NCBI RefSeq assembly: GCF_900109045.1
Contig: NZ_FNYL01000018.1
Coordinates: forward strand, 105,450-169,449
Reading direction: 5' to 3'
Length of the DNA stretch: 64,000 nucleotides
DNA from: Dyadobacter sp. SG02
GTDB lineage: Bacteria; Bacteroidota; Bacteroidia; Cytophagales; Spirosomataceae
Shown here: piece by piece, positions 1 through 8,680 of the stretch
Position numbering within the stretch: position 1 is the first letter of the stretch
How the letters are laid out: the number at the start of each line of letters is the position of its first letter
The notes under the pieces: model-generated
Told to the model about the DNA's origin: nothing
Seen by the model: the letters and a program-made list of their open reading frames with translations, nothing else
Databases searched by the model: none
Position numbers and translations under genes: made by a program

Positions 1-732
1 GGTTATGCCAATTAGCGCGCCTGAGCAAAGCACATATTGCAGAATGCCCCCGTCTTTCAAAATGCGAGCAACCAACCACCGGCTATTGACATAAAAGAAA
101 AAATACCCTGCCAGGTACATCAATAGCAGTTGGAGGGAATAGCTGATAAATATGGGAAAGCGCGCGGCAATTTTCAGCAGATGTATCTCAAAACCGATAA
201 GCAACTGACTCTTGGAATGGTATAGTGGATTATCCAGGCTGGAAACGGCCATTGCGCCCAGCAACAGCGCGAGCCCGGTGATGCTGATTAGCACGGCCTT
301 TTCAAGGCTCAGCTTACGCACCCATTTTTTGAGACGCAATCTTCCGAAATATTGGTTTTCAATCACCAATATGCATTCTAGCATCGATACGCAAATGCCG
401 CCTATAAATAACACAGTCCACAAAAAATGCGGGGGGCTCATCTGAATGCCGGACAAGAGCAATAGTAGGGGCAAGTAACCGAGGTAGCAGGCAAGCCATG
501 CCCGCCGGTTTCGCTTTTCGAAACGTCCTTGACCGCTATGCTCCCGCAGCCAGGTAATGGCAAGGACTGGTGAGAAGAACCCTATTAGTGCCGCGAGTGA
601 CTGAAAATATTCATCCCACGGATCGTGCTGATCAATCGTAAAACCGATTGAAATCCAACAGAATAACCCCACATAAAGCCAGGTATCTTTTTGTCGGGCC
701 AGCGTCTTAATGAAATTCCCTATGACAGCCAT
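1..732 (-). CDS. Multi-pass membrane protein, N-terminal 244 residues (cut by window edge)
   Basis: An open minus-strand frame begins with ATG at 732 (MAVIGNFIKTLARQKDTW) and stays open to base 1, so the C-terminus lies outside the window. The visible part has about six hydrophobic stretches (roughly residues 18-34, 46-60, 82-97, 101-123, 145-165 and 190-225), separated by short charged loops such as REHSGQGRFEKRNRRAW and RLRLKKWVRK. There is no signal peptide and no recognisable catalytic motif in this half. In Bacteroidota, membrane segments like these often precede a histidine-kinase or LytTR output domain, but that is only a guess without the rest of the gene. The frame, composition and absence of stops make it a real gene. 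Confidence 0.7.
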   Translation of the reverse strand, partial: MAVIGNFIKTLARQKDTWLYVGLFCWISIGFTIDQHDPWDEYFQSLAALIGFFSPVLAITWLREHSGQGRFEKRNRRAWLACYLGYLPLLLLLSGIQMSPPHFLWTVLFIGGICVSMLECILVIENQYFGRLRLKKWVRKLSLEKAVLISITGLALLLGAMAVSSLDNPLYHSKSQLLIGFEIHLLKIAARFPIFISYSLQLLLMYLAGYFFFYVNSRWLVARILKDGGILQYVLCSGALIGIT

Positions 733-1173
733 GCTGCAAAGGAACTAGCCGGCGCGCTTGCCGTCAAAAAATAGTGACGAACGTCGCGATTTTGGTGATA
801 TAGGTAAGGTTAAGATTGGGAATTGCAACTCTTGGATAGATTAAAGACAAGTAGGGAATGGGTCAAAAACGAGTAAATTTAGGATTCAATTCCTAACTTT
901 ACATATTCTATTTAACATAATGTAATTTATACAACAAGTAAAGTTTTGTCTTATTCATCTAATTTTGATCATAAATGGATAATTGAATTGTACTTATTGA
1001 GGTTAGACAGATTACGAATGCTCTCGTATGTTACAATCCTGTCACCGCACTGGGAAAGGGTTGGTACCTATTTCTCATCCATTGTGACCGTTCGATAAAA
1101 TAATGATAATCGATATGTAAGCTGAGAGATACATCGGCTTCTTTGATTAGTCAACAATATTATCGATATGATT

Positions 1174-1908
1174 ATGAGGATATTATGTTTGCTTCAAACT
1201 GCTTCAATGTTGGCTGTACTTTTCCTCGCAAGGCCTTTTTCACAACATTCCGGATCCTGATCCGTTTGCCAACTGTCAGCGCGTCGATGGGACCGACCGC
1301 GCTTTGCCCAGCGAATTTGAAATCATAAAATTAGAATTCTTGCGTAACAAAACTAATAATGTAATCAGGACTTTCTTACCGGGCGACAGTACGATCGGAT
1401 TACCGATCAATGCTGCGCTTCGCGCTGAATGGGAATCCATGCATGCTGTCTACGTAAAGCGAATTGCGCCGGCCTCATTCCAACCTGTGGGCGGATATGA
1501 CATCGTACCTTACCAACTGTCCCCCCCTTACTTCCAGGATTTCCTTACCCACCGGCCTACGACGATCTTATTGGAGGTCCGTTCGGATTGAATTCCCCGC
1601 CGGCGACGGCAAACGACCCACTCGATATGAGCATGGCCGTAGATGAGACATGCAGTTATGAATCTTCGATTCAGTTGCTATTCGATGTCGAATCTTACGA
1701 AGGTCAGTATTTTGGGTAGCTAATGATCGGAATCATTAAAAACACGACTGCTTAAAAGTTACTGCAAGAACCTTATATTTACGATAGACTTAAAGATATC
1801 CACGAAACAAAGATTGGAATAAGGTTAGCCTTCGACTGTGAGCCTGGCGCAATTGCTATTGATGTCGGCTTCCGGAAGTTTATTTTTCAATTAACGGATC
1901 TTACCTAA
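1174..1908 (+). pseudogene. Frameshifted gene for a secreted hypothetical protein
   Basis: ATG at 1174 opens a good signal peptide (MRILCLLQTASMLAVLFLAR, then PFSQHSGS) that hits a stop at 1258. In the next frame the sequence carries on as DPDPFANCQRVDGTDRALPS and runs to about 1520. There a run of seven C residues is followed, in the third frame, by LLPGFPYPPAYDDLIGGPFG and LDMSMAVDETCSYESS, up to a TAG near 1720. A last coding-looking piece (RLKDIHETKIGIRLAFDCEP) ends near 1907 after an intervening stop. Joined, these give about 180-240 residues of ordinary protein composition. I do not recognise the family. Two or more frameshifts could be real decay or base-calling errors, the C7 tract being the most suspicious site. 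Confidence 0.4.
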
Positions 1909-2084
1909 AACGTTATGATAATATTAACTCTACTAAAAGGGTCTTCGCTGTCGGCTTTGTTGCTTACGGCAATGGCCTGATGGCTCTCTTTTAACATAAC
2001 CACAAGTTATATATTGTTTGCGCCGTGATATATGAAAATGAAGAGAGTCGGAATCTCTTCCAACCCTTTCCATTCTTGGTTATA

Positions 2085-2429
2085 TTACACCCAACCATCC
2101 ACCTCCTTTCCAAGCTCCTGCAAAAAGCGTCCTAACTGTACCCAGAAAAGAGGATCCTTCAACCTGGTCCAGAAGTTCACAGGGAATTTTAAGCCGCCCA
2201 TGTCGGATGGTCGATCAGTTGCAGTTGAGCGGGATTCGGAGTCCTGATTTCCGACCTGAGGATTGGGATTCGCTTCCGGTCGTCGACGGCTGGTATATTT
2301 GCTTCGCTTGCGTCTTACCTTTCTGGCGGTCCTTGATTTTTGGCTACTCGCCTGGGTCACATGTCCTTGCTCAGAATCACTCCCTTGGCGTTGTCGTACT
2401 TGAGTTGAGTTTAAACTATCGTCTCGCAT
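2085..2429 (-). CDS. Small basic hypothetical protein (uncertain)
   Basis: A 114-residue frame has a Ser/Arg-rich N-terminal two thirds (RKVRRKRSKYTSRRRPEANP) and an amphipathic C-terminus with several Trp and Leu residues (FWTRLKDPLFWVQLGRFLQE). No family is recognised. Its ATG overlaps a divergent + strand ATG inside a palindromic GCATGC, so at most one of the two frames is likely to be real. It lies within decayed DNA. Confidence 0.25.
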   Translation of the reverse strand: MRDDSLNSTQVRQRQGSDSEQGHVTQASSQKSRTARKVRRKRSKYTSRRRPEANPNPQVGNQDSESRSTATDRPSDMGGLKFPVNFWTRLKDPLFWVQLGRFLQELGKEVDGWV

Positions 2430-3275
2430 GCCCGAGTCTTACTTTTTAGGTGAGAAGACTCCTGACAAAAATGAGGTGGATACTATTCAATGGGAACGAT
2501 ACCTACGCTGCACTTTTGCAGGTAAAAGCATCATTCCCAACGCACGGGCATCGAAAGTGAAGGTACTTGTCTAACGTAGGGTATTCATAAAACTAGCTTG
2601 GTCCCGTGGAACTCCAAACTAAATGAGCTTCCAGTGGGCATCGGGCGAGCCCACTGACAAAAGAACATGAGAAATACTTTAGTTGTTCCAGCGAATGAAA
2701 AAAAACTGCTCCCCGCCTATTTTCCGGAGTTACTCCGGATAAGAACCTTGGCCGGGAATAGCCCAGTTAAATTTCGTGGTTCTTTTGATTGGATTGATGC
2801 AGCGTCAACCCAGCAATTTCAGGCGCAACCGCCGTTGCACGTAGTGTTATCTAATCAATAGTTTCTACATAGTTGAATTATATAGCAGCTTATTGTAGAA
2901 GTAAATTGTTAATTACTATTACAAAATTCTATAACGTGTACAATATATCGTTAGCCCATGTAGGAATTTAATGCAACTTGTCATTTGGGATATCTCATCT
3001 GACCCCAACCACGCCAAATCAATGGACAATCAGAAATTCAATTTTCCATCTGAAAACTTCAAAATTGGTAATTTGTGTAATTATACAAAGAAAGAATTTT
3101 GATAATCCCAGAATTTCAATTGTGTCAATAATATTCAGTTGTAACCTGACGGGAATATTTGTAGTTTTGACTTATAAGCCAATCGGGTCTGGGGAACCTC
3201 TGACTACTCTTACGGTTGGGTACGTTACCAGACTTCATTTCTGGCGGAAAATTCAAAAATATCTAAAAATAATAA

Positions 3276-3307
3276 AAGGTTGCGAGACGTTCCCACAACC
3301 TTCTTTT
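3276..3307 (+). terminator. Rho-independent terminator-like hairpin
   Basis: A 7-bp perfect stem, AAGGTTG (3276-3282) with CAACCTT (3296-3302), is followed by CTTTTT. The orientation fits termination of + strand transcription coming from the decayed region. No intact upstream gene is apparent. Confidence 0.45.
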
Positions 3308-3352
3308 TAAGTGTCATTAAGATATTTAAATTTTTGAGCTGGTATTTTCACT

Positions 3353-3390
3353 AACCTCCGGGGTCTCGATACCCTGGGGGTTTTTTATTG
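3353..3390 (+). terminator. Strong Rho-independent terminator
   Basis: An 11-bp GC-rich stem (AACCTCCGGGG with CCCTGGGGGTT, containing two G-T wobbles) encloses an 8-base loop (TCTCGATA) and ends in a run of six T residues. It is the second terminator within 80 bases on the + strand, yet no intact gene lies upstream. This fits the idea that a gene has been lost here. Confidence 0.6.
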
Positions 3391-4250
3391 TACTTAATTA
3401 TATATGTAGATTAGTTTTCAATGCGAGATAATGTTGATCATAACTACGGTGACGCTGTGCTGCATCACGTCTCCGAGCTATTTGAGTCAGGAATGTACTT
3501 GCAACAATGAACCCTGCTTGTCTGTTATAGACTTTAAAAGCAGCTGAGGTTACGGGTAATGTTAGGTTCATTATGAGATTGCAAATTGCCTTTTTTCTAC
3601 AAATAATTGTATTATTTTAGCAACGTTATCTGTGTTTTTCAATCGAGCCACGAAGGTAGAAAAAAATATTTTTATATCCTATACTGTCGGTGTATTATAC
3701 TTCTAACTAAATCCATGAGCATTAAGATTTGAGGTTCGGATTGTGTCTATATTCAAACTTAGATAAAGAAAATATATAAAGCAAGCCATAAAATAAGTTG
3801 AAAAATTTTGTTTTTATCTAATAATTGTGCAAATTCAGATATATATTATATTTTTATTAGAATATATATGAATAATCCTTGAAATGCTTGTTAATATAAC
3901 TAAAATTCTTGACCTTCGAGGTTTTTTTTAAAAGCCTGCACCTCAAAAAAGTTGAATATTTTTTACACTTTTTATTTCAAGGATACTCATAATGTGTCAT
4001 TTCCTACTTTTTGACAAGTCTAAAAATATATTAAGGCGGTATAATTTAGCTTGTTACGGAATAGATTAAGAATATGAAAGTGACACTACTCCATAGAGAT
4101 TTACCCATATTTCTGCGATTTTTGCGTGGATGAATAAGTAGCTAAGCTTAACCTGCTTGCTAAATGATGCGTCAAACTGCGCGAGTGCTTTCAAAGTCGT
4201 ACGCCATGGCGTTTGGTTCATAATTCAGATTTCGCGTCATGCTGAATATT

Positions 4251-4478
4251 TTAATGACCGTATCTAATCAACGAGGTACAAATTGGTTCAAGCTGGTCAC
4301 CGTAGTTACGAAGTAGTATATTACCGACTAACCCAGGGGAAAAGATTGTCCGAAGAGGCAAATTACAGAAGTCAACTTCAAGTGTGATAACCCCGTGTAC
4401 CATCTTGGGCAGCATCGCTTCAATCAACAATAGCACCGACAAGCTGGGGGAACTTCTGTTGTTTCCTATTCCGTTCAT
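4251..4478 (-). pseudogene. Scrap related to the 59353-59685 hypothetical gene
   Basis: The 75-residue minus-strand frame ends GDQLEPICTSLIRYGH. The DNA at 4281-4298 is identical over 18 bases to 59458-59475, and the flanking TCAACGAGG and CCG blocks are also shared, with a 9-base gap. In the intact gene at 59353-59685 the same stretch reads GDQLEPIGNVFSLVDQIRSL. Upstream of this block I see no similarity, so the rest is either diverged or unrelated. Treated as a fragment rather than a gene. Confidence 0.3.
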
Positions 4479-4512
4479 TGTTGATATAAGTTGCGTGTCA
4501 TAATAATTTTAA

Positions 4513-5412
4513 ATGGGCAAAAATCCCAACCCGGTGATCAGTGAGTATCATTTGAATATTAACCAGCCTGCTGCAATGCAGATTGGCATTTATGATTTGC
4601 GGTCATACCTGACAAGATACATTACCGTTGCATCACGCCCCCACATCCACAGCTATTACCAGATTATCTGGTTCAAATCCGGTTTTGGCAAACATTTCGT
4701 CGATTTTCAAGAGTATGATGTTATCGAAGATGCCATGTTTTTCATTGGCAAGGGGCAAGTGCATTATTTTGATGATAACACGGACTATGATGGTGTTCTG
4801 ATCCATTTTAACGAGCTTTTTGTTTCTAAGGCTGATAGTGAGCTTAATTTCTTCCTTAAATGCGATTTGTTCAACAACCCTTTTCAGCTCCCATCCTGTT
4901 GTGTGGCCGGAGAAAATAACGATCGGCTGGAACTGGTCCTTGATTTGATGAGAACCGAAATATCAGAGGTGAATTCTTTTGGTCGCGATGATATGTTGCA
5001 GGCATTCCTGAAAACTTTCCTGATCCAGGTCCAACGTAAAAAAAATGCTTATGAACAGACTCAGGGAAAGACGCCCTTTATTGTAAATGGTAAGCGGGCG
5101 CAGCTGGTGCGGTTTGTAAATCTGATCGATGAAAATTTTACCAAAGGGCTAAATGTGTCAGATTATGCCTCACAGCTGAATATATCGGCCAGGACCTTAT
5201 CAGACCTGACAAATCAAACTCTGAACAAAACACCCTCCCAAATGATCCAGGAGCGGGTTACCTTGGAGGCCCAGCGCCTGCTTGTTCATTCCAGCCAGCA
5301 GATTAGTCAGATTGGTTACCGGCTGGGCTTTGAAGACCCATCGTATTTTGTTAAATTTTTCAAAAAGCATTCCGGAGTGTCACCCTCCGAATTCCGGCGC
5401 TCGGTTTCCTAA
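4513..5412 (+). CDS. AraC family transcriptional regulator
   Basis: This 299-residue protein has an N-terminal cupin-like sensor region (about residues 20-160, with RPHIHSYYQIIWFKSG resembling the usual His-containing strand) and a C-terminal double helix-turn-helix (about 195-297). The C-terminal domain shows the family signature IGYRLGFEDPSYFVKFFKKH followed by GVSPSEFRR. It presumably binds DNA as a cytoplasmic regulator. The SDR gene that starts 103 bases downstream on the same strand is a plausible target or operon partner. Length is normal for the family. The effector is unknown. Confidence 0.9.
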   Translation: MGKNPNPVISEYHLNINQPAAMQIGIYDLRSYLTRYITVASRPHIHSYYQIIWFKSGFGKHFVDFQEYDVIEDAMFFIGKGQVHYFDDNTDYDGVLIHFNELFVSKADSELNFFLKCDLFNNPFQLPSCCVAGENNDRLELVLDLMRTEISEVNSFGRDDMLQAFLKTFLIQVQRKKNAYEQTQGKTPFIVNGKRAQLVRFVNLIDENFTKGLNVSDYASQLNISARTLSDLTNQTLNKTPSQMIQERVTLEAQRLLVHSSQQISQIGYRLGFEDPSYFVKFFKKHSGVSPSEFRRSVS

Positions 5413-5515
5413 AAGTACCAGCACTTTTCAAATTCATCCATTTCTTCCGGCGGTGGTTCATGCGAGCTTTGCACTGTTGATTTTTGATTATTAAAACAGT
5501 TCAATATAGCTTATT

Positions 5516-6268
5516 ATGAAACCACAAGCATTGATTATCGGTGGGACTACCGGCATTGGAAAGGCCACTGCCACCCTGCTGACGCAAAGAGGGATTGAAG
5601 TCATCGTCGTAGGAAGGGCGGGGCGAAACCAGTCGGATATTTCGGACCTTACCGGCACAGGCAATGTCCGGAAAGTTGAACTGGACCTTCACGATTTTGG
5701 CCAAGTGGATGTGTTTACGCAAAGCCTTTCCAAACTTGTCCCCAATTTGCGGTACCTGGTTAACGCCGCGGGTTATTTCAGCCCCAAAAGCTTCCTGGAC
5801 CATACCACGGACGAGTACGATGCCTATCATCATTTTAACAAAGCTTTTTTCTTCATCACCCAGACTGCCGCCAGGATTATGACAGGCAATGGCGGGGGCT
5901 CAATAGTGAATGTGGGATCCATGTGGGGACATCAGGCCATTAAAGCGACACCTTCGTCTGCGTATTCGATGGCAAAGGCTGGCTTGCATAGCCTGACGCA
6001 ACACCTGGCAATGGAGCTGGCAGAAAGCAACATTAGGGTTAACGCCGTGGCTCCCGCCGTTGTTCTAACGCCAATTTATGGTGCCTTTATCGAGCCGAAT
6101 AAAATTGAGGAAACCTTACAAGGATTCAACGAATTTCATCCGATAGGAAGAATTGGCAAACCAGAGGATGTGGCCAATACGATAGATTTTCTCTTGTCAG
6201 AACAGGCAAGCTGGGTGACAGGGGCAATTTGGGATGTAGACGGTGGGGTAATGGCAGGCAGAAATTAA
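5516..6268 (+). CDS. SDR family NAD(P)-dependent oxidoreductase
   Basis: A 250-residue classical short-chain dehydrogenase. The Rossmann motif is GGTTGIGKATA (residues 9-19), followed by LVNAAGYFSP (NNAG equivalent), the catalytic Ser in VNVGSMWGHQ and the Tyr/Lys pair in AYSMAKAGLHSLT. The C-terminus WVTGAIWDVDGGVMAGRN is typical of classical SDRs. The substrate cannot be told from sequence. It follows an AraC gene by about 100 bases and is closed by a terminator hairpin at 6314, so the two could form a small regulated unit. Confidence 0.9.
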   Translation: MKPQALIIGGTTGIGKATATLLTQRGIEVIVVGRAGRNQSDISDLTGTGNVRKVELDLHDFGQVDVFTQSLSKLVPNLRYLVNAAGYFSPKSFLDHTTDEYDAYHHFNKAFFFITQTAARIMTGNGGGSIVNVGSMWGHQAIKATPSSAYSMAKAGLHSLTQHLAMELAESNIRVNAVAPAVVLTPIYGAFIEPNKIEETLQGFNEFHPIGRIGKPEDVANTIDFLLSEQASWVTGAIWDVDGGVMAGRN

Positions 6269-6313
6269 AAATAGGCAGTGATGGTCGGTCATTCTATCAA
6301 CTGATTACAAAGG

Positions 6314-6345
6314 TCCGGTTTGTTAAAACCGGATCTTCCTTCTTA
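6314..6345 (+). terminator. Rho-independent terminator after the SDR gene
   Basis: An 8-bp perfect stem, TCCGGTTT with AAACCGGA, has a 4-base loop (GTTA) and is followed by the T-rich TCTTCCTTCTT. It lies 45 bases after the SDR stop codon on the same strand. Confidence 0.6.
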
Positions 6346-6490
6346 ATCCTTCTTAATGTAATTGTTAGCTATATAGAGGGTTACGAAATAGTAGCCAAAA
6401 AGTGTCATTCGGTTACTATTTATCCATTCAGAAACAGCGTTTATCCCTTCAAAAGGAGTTTTCATCAGTTTTCGCTTAACTTCCGTAAAC

Positions 6491-7066
6491 TTGTATATGA
6501 ATTTTACAACATTCACCAATGTAAAATTCTATTCTATGCTACTTTCTTTTATTGACTTTCATCCGATTTGCAAGAATGTCAGCAAGCTGATATTGATCAC
6601 ACTACCGATCGCGATCATCTCCTCAATTGCACACGCACAGGTTGCAAGCGATACAACGGATCGCCAGCAAGTTGGCGCTGATTCAATAAGTAACCCGGCG
6701 GCAAAATGGTACGCAAAGGAAACCATCTATTTGGTAGGAGGAAATATGTACGTCAAAGATGGCAAGCCTCTCAAGGGCAAAAATGCATTGTTAAAAGAGT
6801 TCTCTATCTCTCCGGCTGGAATGAAGCTGTATGTGCGGTCCCGACGAATACGTAATATATCGATGACGCTTTCTATTGCCGGGGCACTCGGAACTATTCT
6901 CTCAACGACCTCGAAGAATCGTGATAATCTAAAAGGACTAATGTGGACATCAATAGGTGTCGGTGTTGTATCATCTTGGGGAACCGCCTGGGCGAACAGT
7001 ATGCGTGACCAAGCCCTTTGGACCAGAAATTATGACGCTATGTTGAAAATGGATAACGGAAAATAA
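6491..7066 (+). CDS. Hypothetical membrane protein with two C-terminal hydrophobic segments
   Basis: Up to 191 residues; an internal ATG at 6536 is the alternative start. The N-terminus contains a hydrophobic, signal-like stretch (LILITLPIAIISSIAHAQ, cleavage plausible after HAQ). After it come a hydrophilic middle (residues 48-110) and two hydrophobic segments (about 122-140, MTLSIAGALGTILSTTS, and 149-168, LMWTSIGVGVVSSWGTAWAN). No family is recognised. The first 15 residues (MYMNFTTFTNVKFYS) are atypical, so the later start is slightly preferred. It lies alone between an SDR on its left and a convergent SDR on its right. Confidence 0.55.
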   Translation: MYMNFTTFTNVKFYSMLLSFIDFHPICKNVSKLILITLPIAIISSIAHAQVASDTTDRQQVGADSISNPAAKWYAKETIYLVGGNMYVKDGKPLKGKNALLKEFSISPAGMKLYVRSRRIRNISMTLSIAGALGTILSTTSKNRDNLKGLMWTSIGVGVVSSWGTAWANSMRDQALWTRNYDAMLKMDNGK

Positions 7067-7110
7067 GGAAATTGAGATTATTTCCAGTCCGGTGTTTCTG
7101 TCCGTGTCGC

Positions 7111-7884
7111 CTATGACAAATTTAGATAGGAATCAACACCTGCCCGGGCCGCACGGGCCTCAAATATTTCAGAAACAGGTTGGCCTGAAAGCTGTGGTAT
7201 GAGGTTTTCGGAAGATTCAAAACCGATCTCGGACTTATTTGTACCGATTAGTTCGGGAAAGACTTTGTCGCAAAAATTATCAAGCGATGCACCATGATTG
7301 CTATCTGGACCAGCGAGCGAGGTTTGGATAGCTGGTGGTATTAACTCTACTACACGGCATGAAGTACCCGCAAGTGCATGGCGTAAGGTAATGGTGTAGC
7401 TATGTAGTGCAGCCTTACACGCGCTATAAACAGGCGCAAAAGCTTGTGGGATGTATGCTCCTATGGAAGTCACATTGACTATCAGGGCCGGCTGGGCATT
7501 ATTTAACAGTAACGGGATTAATAAATGATTGAGGTGAATTGGACCAGCAAGCAATATGTCAATTTCATTTTGGCGCTCTGTCCATTGGGCATTATCCCTG
7601 GCGAGTGGGATTCGACGCTGAATTCCGGCATTGTTAATAATAATGTTCAAACGGCTCATTGATTGCCGAATATGGTTGGCCAAGACTTCTCTTTGTAAGG
7701 GGTCACTAATATCATTGATAAGGGTCTTCAAACCTGGTAATGCCTGTGAGGCCTTGACCAGTTTATCTTCGTTGCGCCCGGTGACCAATACCGTACTTCC
7801 AGCTTGTAAAAAGCGGCTGGCCAGTCCAAATCCGATACCGTCGCTGCCGCCGGTGATTAATACATTAGCTTGTTTGAGATCCAT
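7111..7884 (-). CDS. SDR family oxidoreductase, DltE-like
   Basis: A 257-residue short-chain dehydrogenase with TGGSDGIGFGLA (residues 11-22), NNAGIQRR, the catalytic Ser in VNVTSIGAY and YSACKAALHS as the Tyr/Lys signature. The arrangement and C-terminus resemble the DltE-like oxidoreductases often annotated in Bacteroidota, though no d-alanylation genes are nearby and the true substrate is unknown. The gene is monocistronic, convergent with the hypothetical gene at 6491-7066, and preceded by an AraC remnant. Confidence 0.85.
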   Translation of the reverse strand: MDLKQANVLITGGSDGIGFGLASRFLQAGSTVLVTGRNEDKLVKASQALPGLKTLINDISDPLQREVLANHIRQSMSRLNIIINNAGIQRRIPLARDNAQWTERQNEIDILLAGPIHLNHLLIPLLLNNAQPALIVNVTSIGAYIPQAFAPVYSACKAALHSYTITLRHALAGTSCRVVELIPPAIQTSLAGPDSNHGASLDNFCDKVFPELIGTNKSEIGFESSENLIPQLSGQPVSEIFEARAARAGVDSYLNLS

Positions 7885-8003
7885 GGTGTTTTCTATTTGT
7901 TAAACTTGTTTGGTTTCCAGGCAAAGTTAGGAACTGTCTGCCGTTTGAAATGGTCACCGTTTAAGTATCTAAGAAGCATGTATTTAATTTGAGACAATTG
8001 GGC

Positions 8004-8054
8004 CCCGCGCTCAATCTGGGTTCTAAACTGCCTGGGCGTTAGGCCTATTTTTGG
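8004..8054 (-). pseudogene. AraC regulator C-terminal remnant
   Basis: The minus-strand frame reads GLTPRQFRTQIERG at 8045-8004, the diagnostic end of an AraC DNA-binding domain. A stop codon sits just upstream in frame and no other part of the domain is recognisable. The DNA closely matches the corresponding segment of the AraC gene at 12318-12713 (VGLTPKQFRTQIKRG), so it is a decayed paralogue or a duplicated fragment. Confidence 0.5.
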
Positions 8055-8145
8055 TTACGGCCATACCGGGATACTCACCATGCCGCCACCGGATCTACTT
8101 CAGCAGGCGGCAGCAGATATCTGTACCTTATTTAAGCTATATCCA

Positions 8146-8631
8146 TTAGCTTCCTGACCAGTGCTGGGTAATTTCTTTGTCTGTATCCTGCCATGCACGC
8201 AGTACATCAAATGCTTCATCAAGTGGCTGGTATTTCACCGGGATAGCTTGTTGGTCGCGCTCTTTGAAAAGCTCCTGCAGGATAAAGGAATCATCAAAGC
8301 CTACTGCTGCTGCCTGCATTCCAGGAATTGCATAATAAACTTCTTTTACATTGGCCCAGTAGATCGCACTCATGCACATTGGGCAGGGCTCGACGGTGGT
8401 GTACAATACACAATCCTCAAGACTCAACCGTTGTAATGTCTTGCAGGCCCTGCCTATCACGACAATTTCTGCATGTGCGGTCGGGTTTTGCTGCGTTAAG
8501 ACCTCGTTATGGCCTTCGGCCACTATCAGGCCGTTTCTGGCGATCACGCAACCGACTGGTAAACCTTTGCCCGAAGTTTGGGCCAATACGGAGAGTTTCA
8601 TGGCCCTTTTCATATACGTCTTGTGCTTCAT
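8146..8631 (-). CDS. guaD: Guanine deaminase-like nucleobase deaminase
   Basis: A 161-residue cytidine/deoxycytidylate deaminase-fold protein. Zinc and catalytic motifs are PTAHAEIVVIG (His and Glu) and PCPMCMSAIYWA (two Cys). The C-terminal half carries GFDDSFILQEL, which matches the small Bacillus-type guanine deaminase better than tRNA adenosine deaminase TadA. The expected reaction is hydrolysis of guanine to xanthine and ammonia in the cytoplasm. Length is normal for that family (about 155-160). Its neighbours do not suggest a purine operon, and a related deaminase specificity remains possible. Confidence 0.75.
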   Translation of the reverse strand: MKHKTYMKRAMKLSVLAQTSGKGLPVGCVIARNGLIVAEGHNEVLTQQNPTAHAEIVVIGRACKTLQRLSLEDCVLYTTVEPCPMCMSAIYWANVKEVYYAIPGMQAAAVGFDDSFILQELFKERDQQAIPVKYQPLDEAFDVLRAWQDTDKEITQHWSGS

Positions 8632-8680
8632 AATTTTTTCTCAGGCGGTAATTTAACTATGTTCGGGTATTATGTACGGG

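Larger units (their letters stand above)
733..4512. other. Long AT-rich, poorly coding stretch with gene remnants
   Basis: About 3.8 kb between the truncated membrane protein and the AraC gene contain no intact convincing gene. I can support a frameshifted secreted-protein remnant near 1174-1908, a weak minus-strand ORF at 2085-2429, two terminator-like hairpins at about 3276-3307 and 3353-3390, and a scrap near 4262-4305 similar to the gene at 59.4 kb. Two short + strand frames (2428-2574, 48 codons starting MPESYFLGEKTPDK, and 2667-2861) look partly coding but are too short to name. From 3400 to 4250 the DNA is very AT-rich and I see nothing in it. Confidence 0.5.

Noticed and set aside
2978..3310. 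110-codon + strand ORF
   Set aside because: AT-rich, no start context or domain, and it runs into a terminator hairpin; treated as non-coding.
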